Source: Lachnospiraceae bacterium
GTDB taxonomy: Bacteria > Bacillota_A > Clostridia > Lachnospirales > Lachnospiraceae
Direction of reading: 5' to 3'
Length of the DNA stretch: 29,413 nt
Assembly (NCBI GenBank): GCA_017464645.1
Contig: JAFTZF010000034.1
Span: 1-29,413, forward strand
The notes under the pieces are model-generated. The model was not told where the DNA came from and ran no database searches. It saw only the letters and a list, made by a program, of their open reading frames with translations. Position numbers and translations under genes: made by a program. Positions 15,473 through 23,290 of the stretch are shown here, in pieces; position 1 is the first letter of the stretch; each line of letters opens with the position of its first letter.

Positions 15473-16849
15473 CTATGCCTGTAAATAAGCCTCATACAGA
15501 CCAATCACTTTTTCCATGGCTTCCTTGCCGGGAGCTCCGATGGTCAGACGCTTATCCACACAAGTCTGCATGGAAATAGCTCCATAAACATCCTCTTCAA
15601 ACACCGGACTGATGGCCTTTAATTCTTCCAGACTCATATCGTCCAGGGCAATATTCTTGTCAATGCAGTACAGAACCAGTCTGCCTACGATTCCGTGTGC
15701 GTCACGGAAAGGCACTCCGTGGTTTACCAGATAGTCTGCCGCATCGGTGGCATTGGTAAATCCGTTCTTGGCGCTGGCTTCCATGACCTCCTTGCGAAAA
15801 CGGATGGTATCCAGCATACCGTTAAACAGGGCCAGACAGCCTTTTACCGTATCAAAGGCGTCAAAGGTCAGCTCCTTGTCTTCCTGCATATCTTTGTTGT
15901 ATGCCAGAGGCAGACCCTTCATGGTGGTCAGCAGGGAGGTAAGTGCACCGTAGACGCGTCCGGTCTTTCCCCGTACCAGCTCCGCAATATCCGGATTCTT
16001 CTTCTGAGGCATGATACTGCTTCCGGTACTGTAGGCATCATCGATTTCCACAAAACGGTATTCATTGGTGTTCCAGATGATGATCTCCTCAGAAAACCGG
16101 CTCAGATGCATCATTACAGTGGACAGCGCAGACAGCAGCTCAATCAGGTAATCCCGGTCTGCTACAGAATCCATACTGTTCAGAGTGGGACCATCAAAGC
16201 CCAGAAGCTCTGCCGTATATTCCCGATCCAGCGGATAGGTGGTTCCTGCCAGGGCACCGGATCCCAGAGGACAGGTATTCATGCGCCTGCGGATGTCAGC
16301 AAGGCGTCCTCTGTCCCGCTTGAACATCTCAAAATAAGCACCCATATGATGGGCCAGGGTAATGGGCTGGGCCTTCTGCAAATGGGTAAAGCCCGGCATA
16401 AAGGTCTCAGTATTCTCCTGCATGATCCGAAGGATGGTCTGCAGCAGTTCCTTCACCAGTCCGTCTATTTCATCCAGTTCATCTCTTGTGTACAGCTTCA
16501 TATCCAGGGCCACCTGGTCATTGCGGCTGCGGCCGGTGTGAAGCTTCTTGCCGGTATCTCCGATCCGGTCAATAAGATTGGCCTCCACAAAGCTGTGGAT
16601 ATCCTCGTACTCGGTAGTAATCTCCAGCGCTCCGCTCTTTACATCTGCCAGAATCCCTTCCAGTCCTTTTAAAATTTGGTCCCGCTCAGCATCCGTTAAA
16701 ATGCCCTGCTTTGCCAGCATCTTCACGTGAGCCATACTTCCCTTAATATCCTGCTCATAGAACTTCTGGTCAAAGGAAATAGACGCATTAAAATTATAAA
16801 CCAGCTGGTCTGTTTCTTTTGTAAAACGACCGCCCCAAAGCTGTGCCAT
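15473..16849 (-). CDS. argH: Argininosuccinate lyase
   Basis: ArgH splits argininosuccinate into arginine and fumarate, the last step of arginine synthesis. The 458-residue protein begins MAQLWGGRF and has [13 protein letters not shown] (binding loop), [13 protein letters not shown] (with the catalytic histidine) and the superfamily signature [12 protein letters not shown]. The length is normal. The frame is open for 30 more codons upstream, but those codons cover the promoter and leader; AGAGGAAAA lies just before the ATG at 16849, so that start is chosen. argG is not adjacent. The leader contains two overlapping inverted repeats that suggest control at the promoter or RNA level. Confidence 0.96.
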   Translation of the reverse strand: MAQLWGGRFTKETDQLVYNFNASISFDQKFYEQDIKGSMAHVKMLAKQGILTDAERDQILKGLEGILADVKSGALEITTEYEDIHSFVEANLIDRIGDTGKKLHTGRSRNDQVALDMKLYTRDELDEIDGLVKELLQTILRIMQENTETFMPGFTHLQKAQPITLAHHMGAYFEMFKRDRGRLADIRRRMNTCPLGSGALAGTTYPLDREYTAELLGFDGPTLNSMDSVADRDYLIELLSALSTVMMHLSRFSEEIIIWNTNEYRFVEIDDAYSTGSSIMPQKKNPDIAELVRGKTGRVYGALTSLLTTMKGLPLAYNKDMQEDKELTFDAFDTVKGCLALFNGMLDTIRFRKEVMEASAKNGFTNATDAADYLVNHGVPFRDAHGIVGRLVLYCIDKNIALDDMSLEELKAISPVFEEDVYGAISMQTCVDKRLTIGAPGKEAMEKVIGLYEAYLQA

Positions 16850-16880
16850 AGTATTTTCCTCTTTTCTTTTCCTAAAATGC

Positions 16881-16934
16881 CCCAAAAGAATACTCATCCG
16901 TACAAACACTCTTTTGGGATGTTCGGATGAGTAT
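16881..16934 (-). promoter_or_regulatory. Overlapping, mutually exclusive inverted repeats in front of argH
   Basis: In minus-strand order: arm A ATACTCATCCG (16924-16934), arm B CCCAAAAGA (16910-16918), arm A' CGGATGAGTAT (16890-16900), arm B' TCTTTTGGG (16881-16889). A pairs perfectly with A' (11 bp), and B with B' (9 bp). A' and B' touch with no spacer, so both full stems cannot form together. A-A' followed by TCTTTT looks terminator-like, and B would pair with that same T-rich segment. Confidence 0.75.
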
Positions 16935-16958
16935 AACACAAATTTCCTTTTTCAGCAA
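16930..16958 (-). promoter_or_regulatory. Promoter of argH
   Basis: TTGCTG (16953-16958) and TATACT (16930-16935) have a 17-bp spacer on the minus strand. The -10 lies inside arm A of the inverted repeat, so a transcript started here lacks most of arm A, while read-through RNA from queH contains it. Confidence 0.65.
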
Positions 16959-16969
16959 GTGTGCGCCTG

Positions 16970-17620
16970 CTATTCCTCTACATTTTTCGCCTTTTGGGCC
17001 TCTTCCCTGGCCAAGGCGGCCTGCCGGGAATAGAGACAGCCACAATAGTTCTGGCGGTACAAGCCATATTCTGCCGAAAGCTCTGTGGACCGTTTGTAGC
17101 CCTCTTTCTTCTTAAAATCACCTGGCAGCCACTTTACCTTCCGCTCCCGGCACAGTCGCTCACCGATTTCGTTCAGCTTTTCTGCGTTCTTTAAAGGGCT
17201 GATGGTAAGCGTGGTAGTCACATAGTCAAACTCTCCGCTCTGGGCCATATCCACTGCTTCCGAAAGCCGCAGCTCATAACATCGAAAGCACCTGCTGCCG
17301 CCCTCCGGCTCCTTTTCCAGACCGTTTACCGTCTCATAAAACCGTTCCGCCTCATAGGGCCCGTCCACAAAGCCTATAGGATTGGCCGCCGGAAACCGTT
17401 CAATAAAATGCTCCTGCTCCTTTACCCGCTTTTCGTACTCCTCCGGAGGGTAAATATTGGGATTATAATAAAAGACCGTGATGGAAAAGTATCGGGACAG
17501 ATACTCCAGCACATAACTGCTGCAGGGCGCGCAGCAGCTGTGGAGCAACAGCCGCGGCAGATTTCTCTGCTCTTTTTCCAGCACCTGCTCCAGTTCTTTT
17601 TGATAGTTTCGTTTATTCAT
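16970..17620 (-). CDS. queH: Epoxyqueuosine reductase QueH
   Basis: QueH reduces epoxyqueuosine to queuosine in the wobble position of GUN-anticodon tRNAs and replaces the unrelated QueG in many anaerobes. The 216-residue protein has the family (formerly DUF208) hallmark LLHSCCAPCSSYVLEYL with C29, C30 and C33. It also has CFRCYELRL (C111, C114), TTLTISPLKN, and YCGCLYS (C193, C195), the cysteines that bind the Fe-S and metal centres. The frame runs 34 codons further upstream inside the preceding gene. The ATG at 17620 with AGAGGAACAGG in front is chosen; it overlaps the end of the upstream gene by 8 nt, so translation is coupled. The other queuosine genes are not in the window. Confidence 0.92.
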   Translation of the reverse strand: MNKRNYQKELEQVLEKEQRNLPRLLLHSCCAPCSSYVLEYLSRYFSITVFYYNPNIYPPEEYEKRVKEQEHFIERFPAANPIGFVDGPYEAERFYETVNGLEKEPEGGSRCFRCYELRLSEAVDMAQSGEFDYVTTTLTISPLKNAEKLNEIGERLCRERKVKWLPGDFKKKEGYKRSTELSAEYGLYRQNYCGCLYSRQAALAREEAQKAKNVEE

Positions 17621-18458
17621 CCTGTTCCTCTTTCTGCTCCAGATATTCCTCCAGACAGATTCCCTGTTCCATGATTTCCCGGGCAGCCTCCGTGCCCACA
17701 TACCGAAAATGCCAGGGCTCATAAATAATGCCTGTCACATCCGTCTTTCCATTGGGATAGCGCAGGATAAAGCCAAATTCTGCGCAGTGCTCCACCAGCC
17801 ACTGATAGCTTTTCGTCTCCTCCTGGCGCTCGTCCAGACTGGTATATTCGGAAGAAACCAGGTCCACAGCCAGTCCCAGCTGATGCTCGCTGGTACCGGG
17901 CACAGCCACCACAGTACCGGCTTCTTTCCTTGCTTCCTTTTCAGAATACCCCTGCCGGCGCAATTTTGCAACTTTATTCTCAAACAATTCCGTTTGCTTT
18001 TCCATAGTCCGATAGGAAGAAGCGATCCAAATCTGATGCCCTGCCTTCTTTCCTGCCTTTATCATATCCTTCAAAGCCTGGGCGATCCGGCTGTCCACCT
18101 GATGACCGCTGCCCACCTCTGTCAGCTCCACCTGATAGTCCTCCGGCATGGGATGGCCGCCATTTACCAGGATCAAATTCCACTCCTCTTTTCCGAAAAC
18201 CACGGGTTCCTCCACTGATGTCTGCAGCATCTCCTCTGAAGTTCCTGTGGCTTCTGACTGCCGGAATTCCTCTTCCTGCCTTTTATCTGCTCTTTCCTGC
18301 TCTGCCGCCAGAACCACGCGTCCGAACAAAAAGCCCAGCAAGAAGGCGAATAGGCAAAAGCCAAAAATCTTCCAATACAGCTTTTTCTGTTTTCTTTGCC
18401 TCTGTACCTTTCGCTGCCTTTCCTGTTTTTCCCGCTCTATTTTGCTTTTCTGATCCAT
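17613..18458 (-). CDS. VanY-like D-alanyl-D-alanine carboxypeptidase, membrane-anchored
   Basis: This 281-residue zinc peptidase of family M15B should trim the terminal D-Ala from peptidoglycan stem peptides outside the membrane. A very basic cytoplasmic N-terminus (1-29) precedes one membrane segment (about 30-52). An acidic linker and the catalytic domain follow, with SSYR (147-150), the zinc ligands H192 and D199 in TSEHQLGLAVDL, and E247/H250 in YEPWHFRYVG. A GTG three codons upstream would place the ribosome binding site too close, so the ATG at 18458 is used. It lies downstream of a two-component system and an unknown anchored protein, and overlaps queH. No vanH, vanA/B or vanX genes are present, so this is a housekeeping enzyme and not a resistance cluster. 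Confidence 0.9.
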   Translation of the reverse strand: MDQKSKIEREKQERQRKVQRQRKQKKLYWKIFGFCLFAFLLGFLFGRVVLAAEQERADKRQEEEFRQSEATGTSEEMLQTSVEEPVVFGKEEWNLILVNGGHPMPEDYQVELTEVGSGHQVDSRIAQALKDMIKAGKKAGHQIWIASSYRTMEKQTELFENKVAKLRRQGYSEKEARKEAGTVVAVPGTSEHQLGLAVDLVSSEYTSLDERQEETKSYQWLVEHCAEFGFILRYPNGKTDVTGIIYEPWHFRYVGTEAAREIMEQGICLEEYLEQKEEQDE

Positions 18459-18515
18459 ACCACACACCTCTTGTCCCTATTGTACGCGGCAGTTGTATCA
18501 AAAAAGTATCATTTT

Positions 18516-19412
18516 CTAAAAAAACCCAAACAAAATCAAAAGAGAACTATCATCTCTATTTCTTTGTATCCAATACCCAGCTGGTCCTTGCTCATCCTCC
18601 AGAAGCACATAGATTCCATCCTGCAACTCTATGGGATAGCCCAGCATTTCCATAGCCTTCTGGTAAGCTTCTGATTCAGATATGCCTTTTTTCATCAAGC
18701 TTTTCATGGTCACGCTCAGTTCATTTGCAAACTGCGTCCCATTATCCACAGCCGCATCATAGGCTTCTATCCCCGCCACATCTTCCAGTGTATACACAAC
18801 CTGACACTCTAAGTATTCAGCCCATTTTTCTGCAATTTCTAAAAGCTCGGATTCTTTCATGGCTTCTGAACCTGCGTATGTGCTTGTCTTATATACAGTA
18901 CTGATATCCCATTGATGAAGCTCTAAAATTTTTCCGGTCTCATCATCCAGCACCCACTCCATGGAAAAATTCTCAGTATAAGCATATCCCGACCAGTATA
19001 GCATGGACTGCTCGCTGTCTTCTCTGTTCATAACAAAGAAAACTTCTTTTCTATCCAGGGTCAATTCTTCCAGTCCGTCATCCTGTATGATTCCCAGTTC
19101 CTTTAACTTCCCAAACTCATTTCGTACCTTCGCCGTGATGGTGTCCCACGTATAGTGCTTCCCATTGGTCATACTCAGCACATTGATATTTTCGCTCTGG
19201 AGCAAATGAACCTTCTCCATCATACTCATATCCACCCGGGCGGTCAGCTCTACCTCCGGCGTGGGCTCTATTCGGCTTTTTTCCAGTCTCTGCCGGTCTT
19301 GCCAGGTCAGGAACACAGATGGAAGCCACATGCTGAGAACCAGAGCCAATGCCAGCAACCCGGCTGTCAGAGCATAAATCCTACCTTTGTTTTCTCTGCT
19401 GTATCTCTTCAT
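18516..19412 (-). CDS. Uncharacterised membrane-anchored protein linked to a histidine kinase
   Basis: I do not recognise the family. The 298-residue protein has a basic N-terminus, one hydrophobic segment (about 13-33) and a mostly hydrophilic extracytoplasmic region. In that region, YSGYAYTENFSMEWVLDD-like text (around residues 140-157) and LLEIAEKWAEYL (about 193-204) suggest an alternating strand/helix fold as in secreted sensory or PepSY-like domains. The C-terminus ends in a short hydrophobic LLILFGFF. Its ATG overlaps the stop of the kinase gene (ATGA), the mark of a coupled partner. It may act as an accessory or anti-kinase protein, similar in arrangement to YycH/YycI with WalK, but no sequence identity to those is claimed. 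Confidence 0.85.
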   Translation of the reverse strand: MKRYSRENKGRIYALTAGLLALALVLSMWLPSVFLTWQDRQRLEKSRIEPTPEVELTARVDMSMMEKVHLLQSENINVLSMTNGKHYTWDTITAKVRNEFGKLKELGIIQDDGLEELTLDRKEVFFVMNREDSEQSMLYWSGYAYTENFSMEWVLDDETGKILELHQWDISTVYKTSTYAGSEAMKESELLEIAEKWAEYLECQVVYTLEDVAGIEAYDAAVDNGTQFANELSVTMKSLMKKGISESEAYQKAMEMLGYPIELQDGIYVLLEDEQGPAGYWIQRNRDDSSLLILFGFF

Positions 19413-20824
19413 ACAGAGCCTCCTTCCGGAAGAAAGATCCGCACTACGGTGCCCTTTCCTTCCTTGCTGGTAAATGTCATGGTCCCTCCGTGCTTCTCTA
19501 CAATTTCTCCGCAGATGGAAAGTCCAAGTCCCGCACCGCCCTGCTTTCTGGCCCTGGATTTATCCACCATGTAAAAGGCTTCTGTAATCCGCGAAAGCTC
19601 CGTCTCCGGGATTCCCCGGCCTGTATCGCGCACATAAAAGGCAAAGCCATCTTCTTCCTTTCGTCCCAGAAGATACAAGGTGCCTTCCCGGCCTTCCATG
19701 GCTTTCCGACCATTGTCCAGGAGATTTTGCAGCACGGTCTTCATCAGATCCGGCTCCAGCCACACCTGTCCTTCCTCTACTACCACCTTCAGATTCAGCC
19801 CGGCTTTTTTCAGAGAGGGCTGAAGCAGGCCTTTGATATCCTCAGCCAGCCATTTCACATTTACCTGTTTTTTCTCCAGCTCCTGATTTTTCACCACCAA
19901 TAAATCCAGCAGTTTCAGGGAAAGGGCTTCCAATCGCTTCCCTTCCTTGAAAATGTAATTTGCCATGGTAAACTGCTCCTCCTGCGTTACCTCCTGGGAG
20001 CGAAGCATATCCGCATATCCGATCATGGAGGTCAGGGGCGTTTTTAACTCATGGGCAAAGCTTCCAATGAAGTCCTCCTGGCGCCGGGCCGCATCCTCCA
20101 GCGCCTGAAAATGTTCTTCCAGACTGTCTGCCATATGGTTAAAGTCCCTGGCCAGATCACCGAATTCATCCCGGCTCTCTGTTCTGGCCCGTACACTCAA
20201 ATCCCCCTGGGCAATGCGCCTGGTAACCCGGGAAAGCCTTCGCACGGGCCGCATCAGCCACATGGCCAATGCGAAACAACAAAGGCCCTCTGCAGCCAGA
20301 ATCCCCAGCATCCATCTTCTATAAATCCCATACTGAGCCGAACGCTCCTCAAAAAGAGCCGTCACATCCCGCATGCTCTCCAGATACAAAAACTGCTGGT
20401 CTTCCACCGAGATCAAGCTTACTGTCTGCAGCTCATAACCGCCTTCCGTCTCCCGAAGTCTCTGGCCTCTCTGGTCTTTGTCAACGCTCTGAACCAATCC
20501 ATCATCCGGAGCAGCCTGGGTATTGTCAAACAAAACATTCTGCTGTTCATCAGAAATGCGAATGCGGGGACTGCCCGCCATGGCATCTACCATAATCTGA
20601 GCCGTTTCTTCCACATGCTCCCGGGTCAGCTCCGTATCCTTTACCGTGGTATTCCAATAGGCCACAAAGGAATATTGCAGCATTCGGTTTTCTTCCTCTG
20701 CACTGAGCGTCTCCCTCTCATAGGTGCCCTGAAACAGCGCCTGCACCAAAAAGAAACCGCCAACGCTCAGCATGATCAAAGAAATGAACAGCGTAGAAAA
20801 AAAGATTTTCCAGGAAAATTTCAT
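19409..20824 (-). CDS. Sensor histidine kinase (HAMP/HisKA/HATPase)
   Basis: This 471-residue membrane kinase phosphorylates the adjacent response regulator. It has a membrane segment at about 8-30 and an extracytoplasmic sensor region of about 135 residues. A second segment at about 171-191 leads to a HAMP linker (about 192-245) and then HisKA with the phospho-acceptor H258 in SFAHELKTPLTSMIGY. The ATPase domain has an N box (LQNLLDNGRKAM), a G1 box (VRDTGRGIP) and a G2 box (GGAGLGLSI). The ATG at 20824 follows GGAGGGGAG, 17 nt after the regulator's stop. The HELKTP motif indicates bifunctional kinase/phosphatase activity. The sensed signal is unknown; the neighbouring carboxypeptidase suggests the cell envelope. 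Confidence 0.95.
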   Translation of the reverse strand: MKFSWKIFFSTLFISLIMLSVGGFFLVQALFQGTYERETLSAEEENRMLQYSFVAYWNTTVKDTELTREHVEETAQIMVDAMAGSPRIRISDEQQNVLFDNTQAAPDDGLVQSVDKDQRGQRLRETEGGYELQTVSLISVEDQQFLYLESMRDVTALFEERSAQYGIYRRWMLGILAAEGLCCFALAMWLMRPVRRLSRVTRRIAQGDLSVRARTESRDEFGDLARDFNHMADSLEEHFQALEDAARRQEDFIGSFAHELKTPLTSMIGYADMLRSQEVTQEEQFTMANYIFKEGKRLEALSLKLLDLLVVKNQELEKKQVNVKWLAEDIKGLLQPSLKKAGLNLKVVVEEGQVWLEPDLMKTVLQNLLDNGRKAMEGREGTLYLLGRKEEDGFAFYVRDTGRGIPETELSRITEAFYMVDKSRARKQGGAGLGLSICGEIVEKHGGTMTFTSKEGKGTVVRIFLPEGGSV

Positions 20825-20841
20825 CTTCTGCTTCTCCCCTC

Positions 20842-21495
20842 CTACACTTCCAGCCGATATCCCACCTTGTAGACTGTTACAATTTTATCCTCCCAGCCCA
20901 CTTTCTTGCGCATGCGCTGCACATGTAAGTCCACCGTGCGACTGTCTCCCATGTAATCTCCGCCCCAGATGCGCTCATAGATAGTCTCCCGATACAGGGC
21001 GATGTTCTTATTTCTTACGAAAAGAAGCAGCAGCTCATACTCCTTTTTCGTCAGGTTGATGACTTCCTCGCCCCGCCTTACCGTCCGGGAAGCTGTATCA
21101 ATGATCAGATCCGCCACTTCCAGGGTCCGCTCCGTCTTGTGATACCGCCGCAGCACCGTTTCCACCCTGGCCAGCAGTTCGATGATCTCAAAGGGCTTTG
21201 TCAGATAGTCATCCGCTCCCAGTTTAAGCCCTTTTACCCGGTCCGCCACGGAGGCCTTGGCTGTCAAAAAGATCACCGGTATTTCCAGGGGCGCAATATA
21301 ATTCATCAGCTCATACCCATCCACTTCCGGCAGCATCACATCCAATAAAACCAGGTCATACTGGGCCTCCTCCAGCAAGTCTGCCGCTGCCATGCCGTCA
21401 TAGACACAGGTCACTTCATATCCTGCTTTTCTTAAATTTACCTCTATCAAATGGGAAATGGACCGCTCGTCTTCCACCACTAAAATCTTTGTCAT
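20842..21495 (-). CDS. OmpR/PhoB-family response regulator
   Basis: This 217-residue regulator has a receiver domain with the acidic pocket E8/D9, phospho-acceptor D52 in LLDVMLP, switch T78 and K100 in DYLTKPF. A winged-helix DNA-binding domain ends with the expected RMRKKVGWEDKIVTVYKVGYRLE. The open frame extends 54 codons upstream, but the receiver begins exactly at MTKILVVEDE, so the ATG at 21495 is taken; its ribosome binding site (AAAGGCGAAAG) is weak. It is the first gene of a five-gene minus-strand cluster (regulator, kinase, unknown protein, carboxypeptidase, queH) and is divergent from the ABC transporter. Targets are unknown; the cluster itself is the obvious first candidate. Confidence 0.95.
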   Translation of the reverse strand: MTKILVVEDERSISHLIEVNLRKAGYEVTCVYDGMAAADLLEEAQYDLVLLDVMLPEVDGYELMNYIAPLEIPVIFLTAKASVADRVKGLKLGADDYLTKPFEIIELLARVETVLRRYHKTERTLEVADLIIDTASRTVRRGEEVINLTKKEYELLLLFVRNKNIALYRETIYERIWGGDYMGDSRTVDLHVQRMRKKVGWEDKIVTVYKVGYRLEV

Positions 21496-21632
21496 ACTTT
21501 TTCTTTCGCCTTTCTTTTGGGATTCCCCCATGTTGCTATCATATAACCTCATTTTAGCATCAAACTTGTATCTAAAACACCATTTTCCAGTATTTTCATA
21601 TAGTAATATAGATTCGAAATGGAGGGATGGAT
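21496..21632. promoter_or_regulatory. Divergent promoter region, response regulator / ABC transporter
   Basis: These 137 AT-rich bp must start both the minus-strand regulator operon and the plus-strand transporter. The only plus-strand candidate I can point to is TTTCCA then TATAGA with 17 bp between them, which is a poor match. No convincing minus-strand hexamer pair is seen. No riboswitch or clear inverted repeat is visible. Confidence 0.4.
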
Positions 21633-22400
21633 ATGAATCCACTTTTGACACTTTCACACATCAGCTATTCCTACCATGCTCTTAACGGGGAAACCCTGGC
21701 CCTGTCCGATATTTCCTTTTCTCTGGAGGAAGGAAAATTCCTGGCGATCGTGGGCCCCAGCGGCTGCGGTAAATCCACCCTGCTTTCTCTGATCTGCGGC
21801 CTCCTTACCCCCTCAGAAGGCACTATTACCTTAAACGGTCTGCCCCTTCGCGAGGCTACGGCCAATATCGGCTATATGCTTCAAAAGGATCATCTTTTCG
21901 AGTGGCGGACCATTTACAGCAATGTAACTTTGGGTCTGGAAATCCAGCACCGCCTCAATGACCGAACCCGGGAATCCGTAGATACTATGCTGGATACCTA
22001 CGGTCTGTCTGCCTTTAAACATTCCCGGCCCTCCCAGCTTTCCGGCGGCATGCGTCAACGGGCTGCTCTGATTCGCACCCTTGCCCTGGAACCGGATTTA
22101 CTGCTACTGGATGAACCCTTCTCGGCTTTGGACTATCAGACCCGCCTCTCTGTGTGCGATGATATTGCCGGCATTATCAAGCAGGAACAAAAAACTGCCA
22201 TTCTGGTTACCCACGACCTGGCCGAAGCCATCAGTGTAGCCGATGAAGTCCTGATACTCTCCAAACGCCCGGGCCGTATCCAGAAACAGATTCCCATCCA
22301 CTTTGATATGGAGGCGCGCACTCCCTTACGTTCCCGAAATGCGCCGGAATTTAAAGACTATTTCAATCTCATATGGAAGGAGTTGAATGAAAATGGCTGA
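21633..22400 (+). CDS. ABC transporter ATP-binding protein (SsuB/TauB/NrtD-like)
   Basis: This 255-residue ATPase powers an importer of the nitrate/sulfonate/taurine or thiamine-precursor group. It shows a Walker A GPSGCGKST (41-49), a Q-loop glutamine at 84, the signature LSGGM (136-140) followed by RQRAALIRTL, a Walker B LLLLDEP, D-loop SALD and the switch H194 in LVTHDLAEAI. The downstream permease gene starts within its last codons. An ATG 6 nt earlier would touch the GGAGGG site, so the ATG at 21633 is chosen. No substrate-binding protein gene adjoins the pair, so the substrate cannot be assigned. Confidence 0.93.
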   Translation: MNPLLTLSHISYSYHALNGETLALSDISFSLEEGKFLAIVGPSGCGKSTLLSLICGLLTPSEGTITLNGLPLREATANIGYMLQKDHLFEWRTIYSNVTLGLEIQHRLNDRTRESVDTMLDTYGLSAFKHSRPSQLSGGMRQRAALIRTLALEPDLLLLDEPFSALDYQTRLSVCDDIAGIIKQEQKTAILVTHDLAEAISVADEVLILSKRPGRIQKQIPIHFDMEARTPLRSRNAPEFKDYFNLIWKELNENG

Positions 22401-23190
22401 AATCTCCCGGGGCCAGCAACTGTTTCTGCAAAAGAGAAAACGGCAGCAGCACTGGATCACCGCCGCCCGCATCCTGCTCTTTCTGGCCTTTTTGATTCTT
22501 TGGGAAGGCGCTGCCAGGGCCGATCTGATTGACGCTTTTATTTTCAGCAGTCCCTCCCGGGTGTACGATACCTTTGTGGATATGCTGCAAAGCGGCGAAC
22601 TCTTTCTCCATGTGGGCAGCACTCTCATGGAAACACTTATCAGTTTCCTGCTTGTCATCCTGTTCAGCCTGCTGATTTCCGTACTGCTATGGCTCAGCCC
22701 GGCCCTTTCCCGGATTCTGGAACCCTATCTGGTGATTTTGAACAGCCTGCCTAAATCTGCTCTGGCACCGCTTCTCATTGTATGGCTGGGTGCCAATCAG
22801 CGGACCATAGTAGTGGCCGGCATGTCCGTAGCCATCTTTGGAAGCATTCTTACCATTTACACCGGTTTCTCCCAGGTAAGTTCAGAAAAGATCAAGCTCA
22901 TCTATACCCTGCGGGGCACCCGCCTGGATGTACTGACCAAAGTCGTCCTCCCCAGTTCCATTCCTATTTTCATCAACACCATGAAGGTCAATATCGGCCT
23001 GTGCCTGGTAGGCGTGGTCATTGGTGAATTTATCGGAAGCCGCCAGGGCCTGGGATACCTGATCATCTACGGAAGCCAGGTCTTCAAGCTGGACTGGGTA
23101 ATCATGAGTATTGTTCTTCTCTGTATCATGGCCCTTGGCCTCTATTCCCTCATCCAGCTGCTGGAAAAATGGTACCAAAAGCGGATTTGA
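22387..23190 (+). CDS. ABC transporter permease (SsuC/TauC-like, BPD_transp_1)
   Basis: This 267-residue integral membrane protein is the partner of the ATPase gene it overlaps by 14 nt. Hydrophobic segments begin at about 20-40 and continue from about 78 onwards, five to six in total. The cytoplasmic EAA-type coupling loop is visible as LRGTRLDVLTKVVLPSSIPIF, and the sequence PYLVILNSLPKSALAPLLIVWLG is typical of the nitrate/sulfonate permease group. AAGGAG inside the upstream gene serves the ATG at 22387; the ATG two codons later is also possible. The gene is followed by the terminator of the convergent aldo/keto reductase gene. A periplasmic-type binding protein would be expected next but is missing. 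Confidence 0.9.
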   Translation: MKMAEISRGQQLFLQKRKRQQHWITAARILLFLAFLILWEGAARADLIDAFIFSSPSRVYDTFVDMLQSGELFLHVGSTLMETLISFLLVILFSLLISVLLWLSPALSRILEPYLVILNSLPKSALAPLLIVWLGANQRTIVVAGMSVAIFGSILTIYTGFSQVSSEKIKLIYTLRGTRLDVLTKVVLPSSIPIFINTMKVNIGLCLVGVVIGEFIGSRQGLGYLIIYGSQVFKLDWVIMSIVLLCIMALGLYSLIQLLEKWYQKRI

Positions 23191-23202
23191 TGTCTTTCAC
23201 GC

Positions 23203-23231
23203 AAAAACAGGAGATGCCTTCGCACCTCCTG
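23203..23231 (-). terminator. Terminator of the sugar-phosphate/FBPase/AKR transcript
   Basis: CAGGAGATGC (23208-23217) pairs with GCACCTCCTG (23222-23231) with one mismatch around a CTTC/GAAG tetraloop. On the minus strand the stem is followed by a T5 tract (23203-23207), so it ends transcription 60-90 nt after the aldo/keto reductase stop. On the plus strand there is no T-tract. Confidence 0.85.
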
Positions 23232-23290
23232 CCTACATAGCCTATTCTTCTGTCATTCCGGACCTGCTCTTTTCCGGTCTTTCTTTTTCT

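Noticed and set aside
15695..16672. 325-codon plus-strand open frame
   Set aside because: It is an antisense shadow of argH without recognisable features.
17613..21495. Vancomycin resistance cluster
   Set aside because: A two-component system and a VanY-like enzyme are present, but there is no ligase, VanH or VanX, so a resistance operon is not supported.
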